A DNA stretch of 64,000 nucleotides from Colletes latitarsis (lineage: Eukaryota; Arthropoda; Insecta; Hymenoptera; Colletidae). Below the pieces are notes generated by a model. It saw only the letters and a program-made list of their open reading frames with translations, did not search any database and had not been told where the DNA came from. The stretch spans positions 372,001 to 436,000 of the forward strand of contig NC_135141.1 of the NCBI RefSeq assembly GCF_051014445.1, read 5' to 3'. The position numbers were made by a program, and so were the translations under genes. Of this stretch, positions 18,326 through 32,400 are shown in pieces. The number at the start of each line of letters is the position of its first letter. Position 1 is the stretch's first letter.

Positions 18326-21300
18326 CCAACAAGTATGCTAAGAAGGCAAAATCATGAGCCAGATGCGGGCATAACCCAGACCTAACCCAGGCCTCACCGG
18401 CGTTATCCTCTAAAATATTGATCGAAACCAGGTTTAGTTGACTGCTTCAGTGCGGTACCACATTACAACGTGATGCAAACCTGAAAAACCCTGCATCTGG
18501 CCAACATGTATGCGAAGGAGGCCAAGTCATGAGTGAGATGCGGGCATAACCCAGACCTAACCCAGACCTAACCGGTGTTATCCTCCAAAATATTGATCGA
18601 AACCAGCTTTAGTTGACTGTTTCTGTGTGGTACCGCATTACTACGTCATTCAAACAGGGTAAAACCCAGGTTCTGGCCAACAAGTATGCGAAGAAGGCAA
18701 AATCATGAGCCAGATGCGGGCATAACCCAGACCTAACCCAGACCTAACCGGTGTTATCCTCAAAAATACTGACCGAATCCAGGTTTAATTGACCGTTCCA
18801 CTGTGGTACCACATTACTACGTGATTCAAACGTGAAAAACCCAGGATCTGGCCAACAAGTATACGATGAAGGCAGAATCATGGGCGAGATGCGGGCATAA
18901 CCCAGACCTAACCCAGGCCTAACCGGCGTTATCCTCTAAAATATTGATCGAAACCAGGTTTAGTTGACTGCTTCAGTGCGGTACCACATTAATACGTGAT
19001 GCAAACGTGAAAAACCCAGGATCTGGCCTACAAGTATGCTAAGAAGGCAAAATCATGAGCGAGATGCGGGCATAAACCAGACGTAACCCAGACCTAACCG
19101 GTGTTATCCTCTAAAACATTGATCGAAACTAGGTTTAATTGACTGTTCCACTGTGGTACCACATCACTACGTGATTCAAACGGGAAAAAACCCAGGATCT
19201 GGCCAACAAGAATGCGAAGAAGGCAAAATCATGAGCCAGATGCGGGCATAACACAGACCTAACCCAGACCTAACCTGTTTTATCCTCTAAAGTGTGTATC
19301 GAAACCACCTATAATTGACTGTTTCAGTGTGGTACCACATTACTACGTGATTCAAACCCGAAAAAACCCAGGATCTGGTCAACAAGTATGCGAAGAAGGC
19401 AAAATCATGAGCCAGATGCGGGCATAACCCAGACCTAACCCATCCCTAACCGGTGTTATCCTCTAAAATATTGACCGAAATCAGGTTTAGTTGACTGTTT
19501 CGTTGTGGTACCGCATTACTGCGCCATTCAAACAGGGTAAAACCCAGGTTCTGGCCAACAAGTATTCGATGAAGGCAGAATCATGGGCGAGATGCGGGCA
19601 TAACCCAGACCTAACCCAGACCTAACCGGTGTTATCCTCTAAAATATTGATCGAAACCAGGTTTAGTTGACTGTTTCAGTGTGGTACCACATTACTACGT
19701 GATTCAAACCCGAAAAAACCCAGGATCTGGTCAACAAGTATGCGAAGAAGGCAAAATCATGAGCCAGCTGCGGGCATAACCCAGACCTAACCCATCCCTA
19801 ACCGGTGTTATCCTCTAAAATATTGATCGAAACCAGGTTTAGTTGACTGTTTCGATGTGGTACCGCATTACTGCGCCATTCAAACAGGGTAAAACCCAGG
19901 TTCTGGCCAACAAGTATACGATGTAGGCAGAATCATGGGCGAGATGCGGGCATAACCCAGACCTAACCCAACCCTAACCGGTGTTATCCTCTAAAATATT
20001 GACCGAAATCAGGTTTAGTTGACTGTTTCGTTGTGGTACCGCATTACTGCGCCATTCAAACAGGGTAAAACCCAGGTTCTGGCCAACAAGTATTCGATGA
20101 AGGCAGAATCATGGGCGAGATGCGGGCATAACCCAGACCTAACCCAGACCTAACCGGTGTTATCCTCAAAAATACTGACCGAATCCAGGTTTAATTGACC
20201 GTTCCACTGTGGTACCACATTACTACATGACGCAAACGTGAAAAACCCAGGATCTGGCCAACAAGTATGCTAAGAAGGCAAAATCATGAGCCAGATGCGG
20301 GCATAACCCAGACCTAACCCAGGCCTCACCGGCGTTATCCTCTAAAATATTGATCGAAACCAGGTTTAGTTGACTGCTTCAGTGCGGTACCACATTACAA
20401 CGTGATGCAAACCTGAAAAACCCTGCATCTGGCCAACATGTATGCGAAGGAGGCCAAGTCATGAGCGAGATGCGGGCATAACCCAGACCTAACCCAGACC
20501 TAACCGGTGTTATCCTCCAAAATATTGATCGAAACCAGCTTTAGTTGACTGTTTCTGTGTGGTACCGCATTACTACGTCATTCAAACAGGGTAAAACCCA
20601 GGTTCTGGCCAACAAGTATGCGAAGAAGGCAAAATCATGAGCCAGATGCGGGCATAACCCAGACCTAACCCAGACCTAACCGGTGTTATCCTCAAAAATA
20701 CTGACCGAATCCAGGTTTAATTGACCGTTCCACTGTGGTACCACATTACTACGTGATTCAAACGTGAAAAACCCAGGATCTGGCCAACAAGTATACGATG
20801 AAGGCAGAATCATGGGCGAGATGCGGGCATAACCCAGACCTAACCCAGGCCTAACCGGCGTTATCCTCTAAAATATTGATCGAAACCAGGTTTAGTTGAC
20901 TGCTTCAGTGCGGTACCACATTAATACGTGATGCAAACGTGAAAAACCCAGGATCTGGCCTACAAGTATGCTAAGAAGGCAAAATCATGAGCGAGATGCG
21001 GGCATAAACCAGACGTAACCCAGACCTAACCGGTGTTATCCTCTAAAACATTGATCGAAACTAGGTTTAATTGACTGTTCCACTGTGGTACCACATCACT
21101 ACGTGATTCAAACGGGAAAAAACCCAGGATCTGGCCAACAAGAATGCGAAGAAGGCAAAATCATGAGCCAGATGCGGGCATAACACAGACCTAACCCAGA
21201 CCTAACCTGTTTTATCCTCTAAAGTGTGTATCGAAACCACCTATAATTGACTGTTTCAGTGTGGTACCACATTACTACGTGATTCAAACCCGAAAAAACC

Positions 21301-21390
21301 CAGGATCTGGTCAACAAGTATGCGAAGAAGGCAAAATCATGAGCCAGATGCGGGCATAACCCAGACCTAACCCATCCCTAACCGGTGTTA
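18326..21390. repeat. Block duplication with 1932-bp offset (about 11 units)
   Basis: About 18,326-19,458 and 20,258-21,390 share a rare ordered set of variants: GCCTCACCGGCG (18,391 and 20,323), CATAAACCAGACGTAACCC (about 19,072 and 21,004) and AAAGTGTGTATCG (about 19,289 and 21,221). The offset is 11 units minus 4 bp. Confidence 0.8.
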
Positions 21391-22229
21391 TCGTCTAAAA
21401 TATTGATCGAAACCAGGTTTAGTTGACTGTTTCGTTGTGGTACCGCATTACTGCGCCATTCAAACAGGGTAAAACCCAGGTTCTGGCCAACAGGTATACG
21501 ATGTAGGCAGAATCATGGGCGAGATGCGGGCATAACCCAGACCTAACCCAACCCTAACCGGTTTTATCCTCTAAAATAATGACCGAAACCAGGTTTAGTT
21601 GACTGTTTCGTTGTGGTACCGCATTACTGCGCCATTCAAACAGGGTAAAACCCAGGTTCTGGCCAACAAGTATTCGATGAAGGCAGAATCATGGGCGAGA
21701 TGCGGGCATAACCCAGACCTAACCCAACCCTAACCGGTGTTATCCTCTAAAATATTGATCGAAACCAAGTTTAGTTGACTGCTTCGTTGTGGTACCACAT
21801 CACTACGAGATTCAAACAGGAAAAAACCCAGGATCTGGCCAACAAGAATGCGAAGAAGGCAAAATCATGAGCCAGATGCGGGCATAACACAGACCTAACC
21901 CAGACCTAACCGGTTTTATCCTCTAAAATGTGGATCGAAACCAGCTTTCATTGACTGTTTCAGTGTGGTACCACATTACTACGTGATTCAAACCCGAAAA
22001 AACCCAGGATCTGGCCAACAAGTATGCGAAGAAGGCAAAATCATGAGCCAGATGCGGGCATAACCCAGACCTAACCCAGACCTAACCGGTGTTATCCTCA
22101 AAAATACTGACCGAATCCAGGTTTAATTGACCGTTCCACTGTGGTACCACATTACTACATGATGCAAACGTGAAAAACCCAGGATCTGGCCAACAAGTAT
22201 GCTAAGAAGGCAAAATCATGAGCGAGATG

Positions 22230-25200
22230 CGGGCATAACCCAGACCTAACGCAACCCTAACCGGTGTTATCCTCTAAAATATTGATCGAAACCAGGTTTA
22301 GTTGACTGTTTCGTTGTGGTACCGCATTACTGCGCCATTCAAACAGGGTAAAACCCAGGTTCTGGCCAACAAGTATTCGATGAAGGCAGAATCATGGGCG
22401 AGATGCGGGCATAACCCAGAACTAACCCAACCCTAACCGGTGTTATCCTCTAAAATATTGATCGAAACCAGGTTTAGTTGACTGTTTCGTTGTGGTACCG
22501 CATTACTGCGCCATTCAAACAGGAAAAAACCCAGGATCTGGCCAACAAGAATGCGAAGAAGGCAAAATCATGAGCCAGATGCGGGCATAACACAGACCTA
22601 ACCCAGACCTAACCGGTTTTATCCTCTAAAATGTGGATCGAAAACAGCTTTAATTGACTGTTTCAGTGTGGTACCACATTACTACGTGATTCAAACTCGA
22701 AAAAACCCAGGATCTGGCCAACAAGTATGCGAAGAAGGCAAAATCATGAGCCAGATGGGGGCATAACCCAGACCTAACCCAGACCTAACCGGTGTTATCC
22801 TCCAAAATATTGATCGAAACCAAATTTAATGGACTGTTTCTGTGTGGTAGTGCATTACTACGTCATTCAAACAGGGTAAAACCCAGGTTCTGGCCAACAA
22901 GTATACGATGAAGGCAGAATCATGTGCCAGATGCGGGCATAACCCAAACCTAACCCAGACCTAACCGGTGATATCCTCAAAAATACTGACCGAATCCAGG
23001 TTTAATTGACCGTTCCACTGTGGTACCACATTACTACGTGATTCAAACCCGAAAAAACCCAGGATCTGGCCAACAAGTATGCGAAGAAGGCAAAATCATG
23101 AGCCAGATGCGGGCATTACCCAGACCTAACCCAGACCTAACCGGTGTTATCCTCAAAAATACTGACCGAATCCAGGTTTAATTGACCGTTCCACTGTGGT
23201 ACCACATTACTACGTGATGCAAACGTGAAAAACCCAGGATCTGGCCAACAAGTATGCTAAGAAGGCAAAATCAGGAGCGAGATGCGGGCATAACACTGAC
23301 CTAACCCATACCTAACAGGTTTTATCCTCTAAAATGTGGATCGAAACCAACTTTAATTGACTGGTTCAGTGTGGTACCACATTACTACGTGATTCAAACC
23401 CGAAAAAACCCAGGATCTGGCCAACAAGTATGCGAAGATGGCAAAATCATGAGCCAGATGCGGGCATAACCCAGACCTAACCCAGACCTAACCGGTGTTA
23501 TCCTCAAAAATACTGACCGAATCCAGGTTTAATTGACCGTTCCACTGTGGTACCACATTACTACGTGATGCAAACGTGAAAAACCCAGGATCTGGCCAAC
23601 AAGTATGCTAAGAAGGCAAAATCATGAGCGAGATGCGGGCATTACCCAGACCTAACCCAGACCTAACCGGTGTTGTCCTCAAAAATACTGACCGAATCCA
23701 GGTTTATTTGACTGTTTCGCTGTGGTACCGCATCACTGCGCCATTCAAACAGGGTAAAACCCAGGATCTGGCCAACAAGTATGCGAAGAAGGCAAAATCA
23801 TGAGCCAGATGCGGGCATTACCCAGACCTAACCCAGACCTAACCGGTGTTATCCTCAAAAATACTGACCGAATCCAGGTTTAATTGACCGTTCCACTGTG
23901 GTACCACATTACTACGTGACGCAAACGTGAAAAACCCAGGATCTGGCCTACAAGTATGCTAAGAAGGCAAAATCATGAGCGAGATGCGGGCATAACCCAG
24001 ACCTAACCCAGACCTAACCGGTGTTATCCTCCAAAATATTGATTGAAACTAGGTTTAATTGACTATTTCACTGTGGTACCACATCACTACGTGATTCAAA
24101 CAGGAAAAAACCCAGGATCTGGGCAACAAGAATGCGAAGAAGGCAAAATCATGAGCCAGATGCGGGCATAACCCAGACCTAACCCAGACCTAACCGGTGT
24201 TATCCTCAAAAATACTGACCGAATCCAGGTTTAATTGACCGTTCCACTGTGGTACCACATTACTACGTGATGCAAACGTGAAAACCCCAGGATCTGGCCA
24301 ACAAGTATGCTAAGAAGGCAAAATCATGAGCGAGATGCGGGCATTACCCAGACCTAACCCAGACCTAACCGGTGTTGTCCTCAAAAATACTGACCGAATC
24401 CAGGTTTATTTGACTGTTTCGCTGTGGTACCGCATCACTCCGCCATTCAAACAGGGTAAAACCCAGGATCTGGCCAACAAGTATGCGAAGAAGGCAAAAT
24501 CATGAGCCAGATGCGGGCATTACCCAGACCTAACCCAGACCTAACCGGTGTTATCCTCTAAAATATTGATCGAAACCAGGTTTAGTTGACTGTTTCGTTG
24601 TGGTACCGCATTACTGCGCCATTCAAACAGGGTAAAACCCAGGTTCTGGCCAACAAGTATACGACGAAGGCAGAATCATGGGCGAGATGCGGGCATAACC
24701 CAGACCTAACCCAGACCTAACCGGTGTTATCCTCTAAAATATTGATCAAAACCAGGTTTAATTGACTGTTTCACTGTGGTACCACATCACTACGTGTTTC
24801 AAACAGGAAAAAACCCAGGATCTGGCCAACAAATATACTAAGATGTCAAAATCATGAGCGAGATGCGGGCATAACCAAGACCTAACCCAGACCTAACCGG
24901 TGTTATCCTCTAAAATATTGATCGAAACTAGGTTTAATTGACTGTTTCACTGTGGTACCACATCACTACGTGTTTCAAACAGGAAAAAACCCAGGATCTG
25001 GCCAACAAGAATGCGAAGAAGGCAAAATCATGAGCCAGATGCGGGCATAACACAGACCTAACCCAGACCTAACCGGTTTTGTCCTCTAAAATGTGGATCG
25101 AAACCAGCTATAATTGACTGTTTCAGAGTGGTACCACATTACTACGTGATTCAAACCCGAAAAAACCCAGGATCTGGTCAACAAGTATGCGAAGAAGGCA

Positions 25201-26680
25201 AAATCATGAGCCAGATGCGGGCATTACCCAGACCTAACCCAGACCTAACCGGTGTTGTCCTCAAAAATACTGACCGAATCCAGGTTTATTTGACTGTTTC
25301 GCTGTGGTACCGCATCACTGCGCCATTCAAACAGGGTAAAACCCAGGATCTGGCCAACAAGTATGCGAAGAAGGCAAAATCATGAGCCAGATGCGGGCAT
25401 TACCCAGACCTAACCCAGACCTAACCGGTGTTATCCCCTAAAATATTGATCGAAACCAGGTTTAGTTGACTGTTTCGTTGTGGTACCGCATTACTGCGCC
25501 ATTCAAACAGGGTATAACCCAAGTTCTGGCCAACAAGTGTACGATGAAGGCAGAATCATGAGCCAGATGTGGGCTTAACCCAGACCTAACCCAGACCTAA
25601 TCGGTGTTATCCTCAAAAATACTGACCGAATCCAGGTTTAATTGACCGCTCCACTGTGGTACCACATTACTACGTGATGCAAACCCGAAAAAACCCAGGA
25701 TCTGGCCAACAAGTATGCGAAGAAGGCAAAATCATGAGCCAGATGCGGGCATAACACAGACCTAACCCAGACCTAACCGGTGTTATCCTCAAAAATACTG
25801 ACCGAATCCAGGTTTAATTGACCGTTCCACTGTGGTACCACATTACTACGTGATTCAAACGTGAAAAACCCAGGATCTGGCCAACAAGTATGCTAAGAAG
25901 GCAAAATCATGAGCGAGATGCGGGCATAACCCAGACATAACCCAACCCTAACCGGTGTTATCCTCTAAAATATTGATCGAAACCAGGTTTAGTTGACTGT
26001 TTCGTTGTGGTACCGCATTACTGCGCCATTCAAACAGGGTAAAACCCAGGTTCTGGCCAACAAGTATTCGATGAAGGCAGAATCATGGGCGAGATGCGGG
26101 CATAACCCAGAACTAACCCAACCCTAACCGGTGTTATCCTCTAAAATATTGATCGAAACCAGGTTTAGTTGACTGTTTCGTTGTGGTACCGCATTACTGC
26201 GCCATTCAAACTGGAAAAAACCCAGGATCTGGCCAACAAGAATGCGAAGAAGGCAAAATCATGAGCCAGATGCGGGCATAACACAGACCTAACCCAGACC
26301 TAACCGGTTTTATCCTCTAAAATGTGGATCGAAAACAGCTTTAATTGACTGTTTCAGTGTGGTACCACATTACTACGTGATTCAAACCCGAAAAAACCCA
26401 GGATCTGTCCACAACAAGTATGCGAAGAAGGCAAAATCATGAGCCAGATGGGGGCATAACCCAGACCTAACCCAGACCTAACCGGTGTTATCCTCCAAAA
26501 TATTGATCGAAACCAAATTTAATGGACTGTTTCTGTGTGGTAGTGCATTACTACGTCATTCAAACAGGGTAAAACCCAGGTTCTGGCCAACAAGTATACG
26601 ATGAAGGCAGAATCATGGGCCAGATGCGGGCATAACCCAGACCTAACCCAGACCTAACCGGTGATATCCTCAAAAATACT
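22230..26680. repeat. Block duplication with 3693-bp offset (21 units)
   Basis: About 22,230-22,990 recurs at about 25,923-26,680. Diagnostic variants are CCCAGAACTAACCC and the broken KpnI site GTGGTAGTGCATT (22,846 and 26,539). The edges are approximate. Confidence 0.75.
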
Positions 26681-28719
26681 GACCGAATCCAGGTTTAATT
26701 GACCGTTCCACTGTGGTACCACATTACTACGTGATTCAAACAGGGTAAAACCCAGGTTCTGGCCAACAAGTATACGATGAAGGCAGAATCATGGGCGAGA
26801 TGCGGGCATAACCCAGTTCTAACCGGTGTTATCCTTCAAAATATTGATCGAAACCAAATTTAATGAACTGTTTCTGTGCGGTACCGCATTACTACGTCAT
26901 TCAAACAGGGTAAAACCCAGGTTCTGGCCAACAAGTATACGATGAAGGCAGAATCATGGGCGAGATGCGGGCATAACCCTGACCTAACCGGTGTTATCCT
27001 CCAAAAGATTGATCGAAACCAAATTTAATGGACTGTTTCTGTGTGGTACCGCATTACTACGTGATTCAAACTCGAAAAAACCCAGGATCTGGCCAACAAA
27101 TATACTAAGAAGTCAAAATCATGAGCGAGATGCGGGCATAACCAAGACCTAACCCAGACCTAACCGGTGTTATCCTCTAAAATATTGATCGAAACTATGT
27201 TTAATTGACTGTTTCACTGTGGTACCACATCACTACGTGTTTCAAACAGGAAAAAACCCAGGATCTGGCCAACAAGAATGCGAAGAAGGCAAAATCATGA
27301 GCCAGATGCGGGCATAACACAGACCTAACCCAGACCTAACCGGTTTTGTCCTCTAAAATGTGGATCGAAACCAGCTATAATTGACTGTTTCAGTGTGGTA
27401 CCACATTACTACGTGATTCAAACCCGAAAAAACCCAGGATCTGGTCAACAAGTATGCGAAGAAGGCAAAATCATGAGCCAGATGCGGGCATTACCCAGAC
27501 CTAACCCAGACCTAACCGGTGTTGTCCTCAAAAATACTGACCGAATCCAGGTTTATTTGACTGTTTCGCTGTGGTACCGCATCACTGCGCCATTCAAACA
27601 GGGTAAAACCCAGGATCTGGCCAACAAGTATGCGAAGAAGGCAAAATCATGAGCCAGATGCGGGCATTACCCAGACCTAACCCAGACCTAACCGGTGTTA
27701 TCCTCTAAAATATTGATCGAAACCAGGTTTAATTGACTGTTTCTGTGTGGTACCACATTACTACGTGATTCAAACACGAAAAAACCCAGGATCTGGCCAA
27801 CAAGTATGGGAAGAAGGCAAAATCATGAGCCAGATGCGGGCATAACCCAGACCTAACCCAGACCTAACCGGTGTTATCCTCAAAAATACTGACCGAATCC
27901 AGGTTTAATTGACCGTTCCACTGTGGTACCACATTACTACGTGACGCAAACGTGAAAAACCCAGGATCTGGCCTACAAGTATGCTAAGAAGGCAAAATCA
28001 TGAGCGAGATGCGGGCATAACCCAGACCTAACCCAGACCTAACCGGTGTTATCCTCCAAAATATTGATTGAAACTAGGTTTAATTGACTATTTCACTGTG
28101 GTACCACATCACTACGTGATTCAAACAGGAAAAAACCCAGGATCTGGGCAACAAGAATGCGAAGAAGGCAAAATCATGAGCCAGATGCGGGCATAACCCA
28201 GACCTAACCCAGACCTAACCGGTGTTATCCTCAAAAATACTGACCGAATCCAGGTTTAATTGACCGTTCCACTGTGGTACCACATTACTACGTGATGCAA
28301 ACGTGAAAACCCCAGGATCTGGCCAACAAGTATGCTAAGAAGGCAAAATCATGAGCGAGATGCGGGCATTACCCAGACCTAACCCAGACCTAACCGGTGT
28401 TGTCCTCAAAAATACTGACCGAATCCAGGTTTATTTGACTGTTTCGCTGTGGTACCGCATCACTGCGCCATTCAAACAGGGTAAAACCCAGGATCTGGCC
28501 AACAAGTATGCGAAGAAGGCAAAATCATGAGCCAGATGCGGGCATTACCCAGACCTAACCCAGACCTAACCGGTGTTATCCTCTAAAATATTGATCGAAA
28601 CCAGGTTTAGTTGACTGTTTCGTTGTGGTACCGCATTACTGCGCCATTCAAACAGGGTAAAACCCAGGTTCTGGCCAACAAGTATACGACGAAGGCAGAA
28701 TCATGGGCGAGATGCGGGC
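23836..28719. repeat. Block duplication with 4025-bp offset
   Basis: About 23,836-24,694 recurs at 27,861-28,719, including ATATTGATTGAAACTAGG (about 24,037 and 28,062) and the GTATACGACGAAGG variant. The offset is 23 units minus 23 bp, which would fit two lost 11-mers plus 1 bp. Confidence 0.75.
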
Positions 28720-29280
28720 ATAACCCTGTCCTAACCGGTGTTATCCTCCAAAAGATTGATCGAAACCAAATTTAATGGACTGTTTCTGTGTGGTACCGCA
28801 TTACTACGTGATTCAAACTCGAAAAAACCCAGGATCTGGCCAACAAATATACTAAGAAGTCAAAATCATGAGCGAGATGCGGGCATAACCAAGACCTAAC
28901 CCAGACCTAACCGGTGTTATCCTCTAAAATATTGATCGAAACTAGGTTTAATTGACTGTTTCACTGTGGTACCACATCACTACGTGTTTCAAACAGGAAA
29001 AAACCCAGGATCTGGCCAACAAGAATGCGAAGAAGGCAAAATCATGAGCCAGATGCGGGCATAACACAGACCTAACCCAGACCTAACCGGTTTTGTCCTC
29101 TAAAATGTGGATCGAAACCAGCTATAATTGACTGTTTCAGTGTGGTACCACATTACTACGTGATTCAAACCCGAAAAAACCCAGGATCTGGTCAACAAGT
29201 ATGCGAAGAAGGCAAAATCATGAGCCAGATGCGGGCATTACCCAGACCTAACCCAGACCTAACCGGTGTTGTCCTCAAAA
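24871..29280. repeat. Triplicated block with CCAAGACC variant (offsets 2267 and 1747 bp)
   Basis: About 24,871-25,430, 27,138-27,700 and 28,885-29,280 share CATAACCAAGACC, CTACGTGTTTCAAAC and GGTTTTGTCCTC. The identical 85-codon frames at 25128 and 27395 are a by-product of this duplication. Confidence 0.75.
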
Positions 29281-29459
29281 ATACTGACCGAATCCAGCTT
29301 TAATTGACCGCTCCACTGTGGTACCACATTACTACGTGATGCAAACCCGAAAAAACCCAGGATCTGGCCAACAAGTATGCGAAGAAGGCAAAATCATGAG
29401 CCAGATGCGGGCATAACCCAGACCTAACCCAGACCTAACCGGTGTTATCCTCAAAAATA

Positions 29460-32400
29460 CTGACCGAATCCAGGTTTAATTGACTGTTCCACTGTGGTAC
29501 CACATTACTACGTGATGCAAACGTGAAAAACCCAGGATCTGGCCAACAAGTATGCTAAGAAGGCAAAATCATGAGCGAGATCCGTGCATAACCCAGACCT
29601 AACCCAACCCTAACCGGTGTTATCCTCTAAAATATTGATCGAAACCAGGTTTAGTTGACTGTTTCGTTGAGGTACCGCATTACTGCGCCATTCAAACAGG
29701 GTAAAACCCAGGTTCTGGCCAACAAGTATTCGATGAAGGCAGAATCATGGGCGAGATGCGGGCATAACCCAGACCTAACCCAACCCTAACCGGTGTTATC
29801 CTCAAAAATACTGACCGAATCCAGGTTTAATTGACCGTTCCACTGTGGTACCACATTACTACGTGATGCAAACGTGAAAAACCCAGGATCTGGATAACAA
29901 GTATGCTAAGAAGGCAAAATCATGAGCGAGATGCGGGCTTAACCCAGACCTAACCCAGACCTAACCGGTGCTATCCTCCAAAATATTGATCGAAACCAGC
30001 TTTCATTGACTATGTCACTGTGGTACCACATCACTACGTGATGCAAATGTGAAAAACCCAGGATCTGGCCAACAAGAATGCGAAGAAGACAAAATCATGA
30101 GCCTGATGCGGGCATAACACAGACCTTACCCAGACCTAACCGGTTTTATCCTCTAAAATGTGGAACGAAACCAGCTATAATTGACTGCTTCAGTGTGGTA
30201 CCACATTACTAAGTGATTCAAACCCGAAGAAACCCAGGATCTGGTCAACAAGTATGCGAAGATGGCAAAATCATGAGCCAGATGCGGGCATAACCCAGAC
30301 CTAACCCATCCCTATCCGGTGTTATCCTCTAAAATATTGATCGAAACCAGGTTTAGTTGACTGCTTCAGTGCGGTACCACATTGCAACGTGATGCAAACC
30401 TGAAAAACCCTGCATCTGGCCAACAAGTATGCGAAGGAGGCCAAGTCATGAGCGAGATGCGGGCATAACCCAGACCTAACCCAACCCTAACCGGTGTTAT
30501 CCTCTAAAATATTGATCGAAACCAGGTTTAGTTGACTGTTTCGTTGAGGTACCGCATTACTGCGCCATTCAAACAGCGTAAAACCCAGGTTCTGGCCAAC
30601 AAGTATTCGATGAAGGCAGAATCATGGGCGAGATGCGGGCATAACCCAGACCTAACCCATCCCTATCCGGTGTTATCCTCTAAAATATTGATCGAAACCA
30701 GGTTTAGTTGACCGTTTCGTTGTGGTACCGCATTACTGCGCCATTCAAACAGGAAAAAACCCAGGATCTGGCCAACAAGAAGTCGAAGAAGGCAAAATCA
30801 TAAGCCAGATGCGGGCATAACACAGACCTAACCCATACCTAACCGGTGTTATCCTCCAAAATATGGATTGAAACTAGGTTTAATTGACTATTTCACTGTG
30901 GTACCACATCACTACGTGATTCAAACAGGAAAAAACCCAGGATCTGGCCAACAAGAATGCGAAGAAGGCAAAATCATGAGTCAGATGCGGGCATAACACA
31001 GACCTAACCCAGACCTAACCGGTTTTATCCTGTAAACTGTGGATCGAAACCAGCTTTAATTGACTGTTTCTGTGTGGTACCACATTACTACGTGATTCAA
31101 ACACGAAAAAACCCAGGATCTGGCCAACAAGTATGCGAAGAAGGCAAAATCATGAGCCAGATGCGGGCATAACCCAGACCTTACCCAGACCTAACCGGTG
31201 TTATCCTCAAAAATACTGGCCGAATCCAGGTTTATATGACTGTTTCGCTGTGGTACCGCATCACTGCGCCATTCATACAGGGTAAAACCCAGGATCTGGC
31301 CAACAAGAATGCGAAGAAGGCAAAATCATGAGCCAGATGCGGGCATAACCCAGACCTAACCGGTGTTATCCTCCAAAATATTGATTGAAACTAGGTTTAA
31401 TTGACTATTTCACTGTGGTACCACATCACTACGTGATTCAAACAGGAAAAAACCCAGGATCTGGCCAACAAGAATGCGAAGAAGGCAAAATCATGAGCCA
31501 GATGCGGGCATAACCCAGACCTAACCCAGACCTAACCGGTGTTATCCTCAAAAATACTGACCGAATCCAGGTTTAATTGACCGTTCCACTGTGGTACCAC
31601 ATTACTACGTGATGCAAACGTGAAAAACCCAGGATCTGGCCAACAAGTATGCTAAGAAGGCAAAATCATGAGCGAGATGCGGGCATAACCCAGACCTAAC
31701 CCAGACCTAACCGATGTTATCCTCCAAAATATTGATCGAAACCAGCTTTCATTGACTATTTCACTGTGGTACCACATCACTACGTGATTCAAACAGGAAA
31801 AAACCCAGGATCTGGCCAACAAGAATGCGAAGAAGGCAAAATCATGAGCCAGATGCGGGCATAACACAGACCTAACCCAGACCTAACCGGTATTATCCTC
31901 TAAAATGTGGATCGAAACCAGCTTTAATTGACTGTATCTGTGTGGTACCACATTACTACGTGATTCAAACACTAAAAAACCCAGGATCTGGCCACCAAGC
32001 ATGCGAAGAAGGCAAAATCGTGAGCGAGATGCGGGCATAACCCAGACCTAACCCAGACCTAACCGATGTTATCCTCCAAAATATTGATCGAAACCAGCTT
32101 TCATTGACTATTTCACTGTGGTACCACATCACTACGTGATTCAAACAGGAAAAAACCCAGGTTCTGGCCAACAAGAATGCGAAGAAGGCAAAATCATGAG
32201 CCAGATGCGGGCATAACACAGACCTAACCCAGACCTAACCGGTATTATCCTCTAAAATGTGGATCGAAACCAGCTTTAATTGACTGTATCTGTGTGGTAC
32301 CACATTACTACGTGATTCAAACACTAAAAAACCCAGGATCTGGCCACCAAGCATGCGAAGAAGGACAAATCATGAGCGAGATGCGGGCATAACCCAGACC

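Noticed and set aside
25128..25385. Identical 85-codon frames at 25128 and 27395
   Set aside because: They are made of satellite units in a frame that happens to lack stops. A unit of 176 bp is not a multiple of three and the identity comes from block duplication.
31652..32219. Minus-strand frames of 71 and 84 codons with hydrophobic stretches
   Set aside because: Read-through of satellite variants; the repeated peptide phrases mirror the DNA repeat. No sign of a gene.
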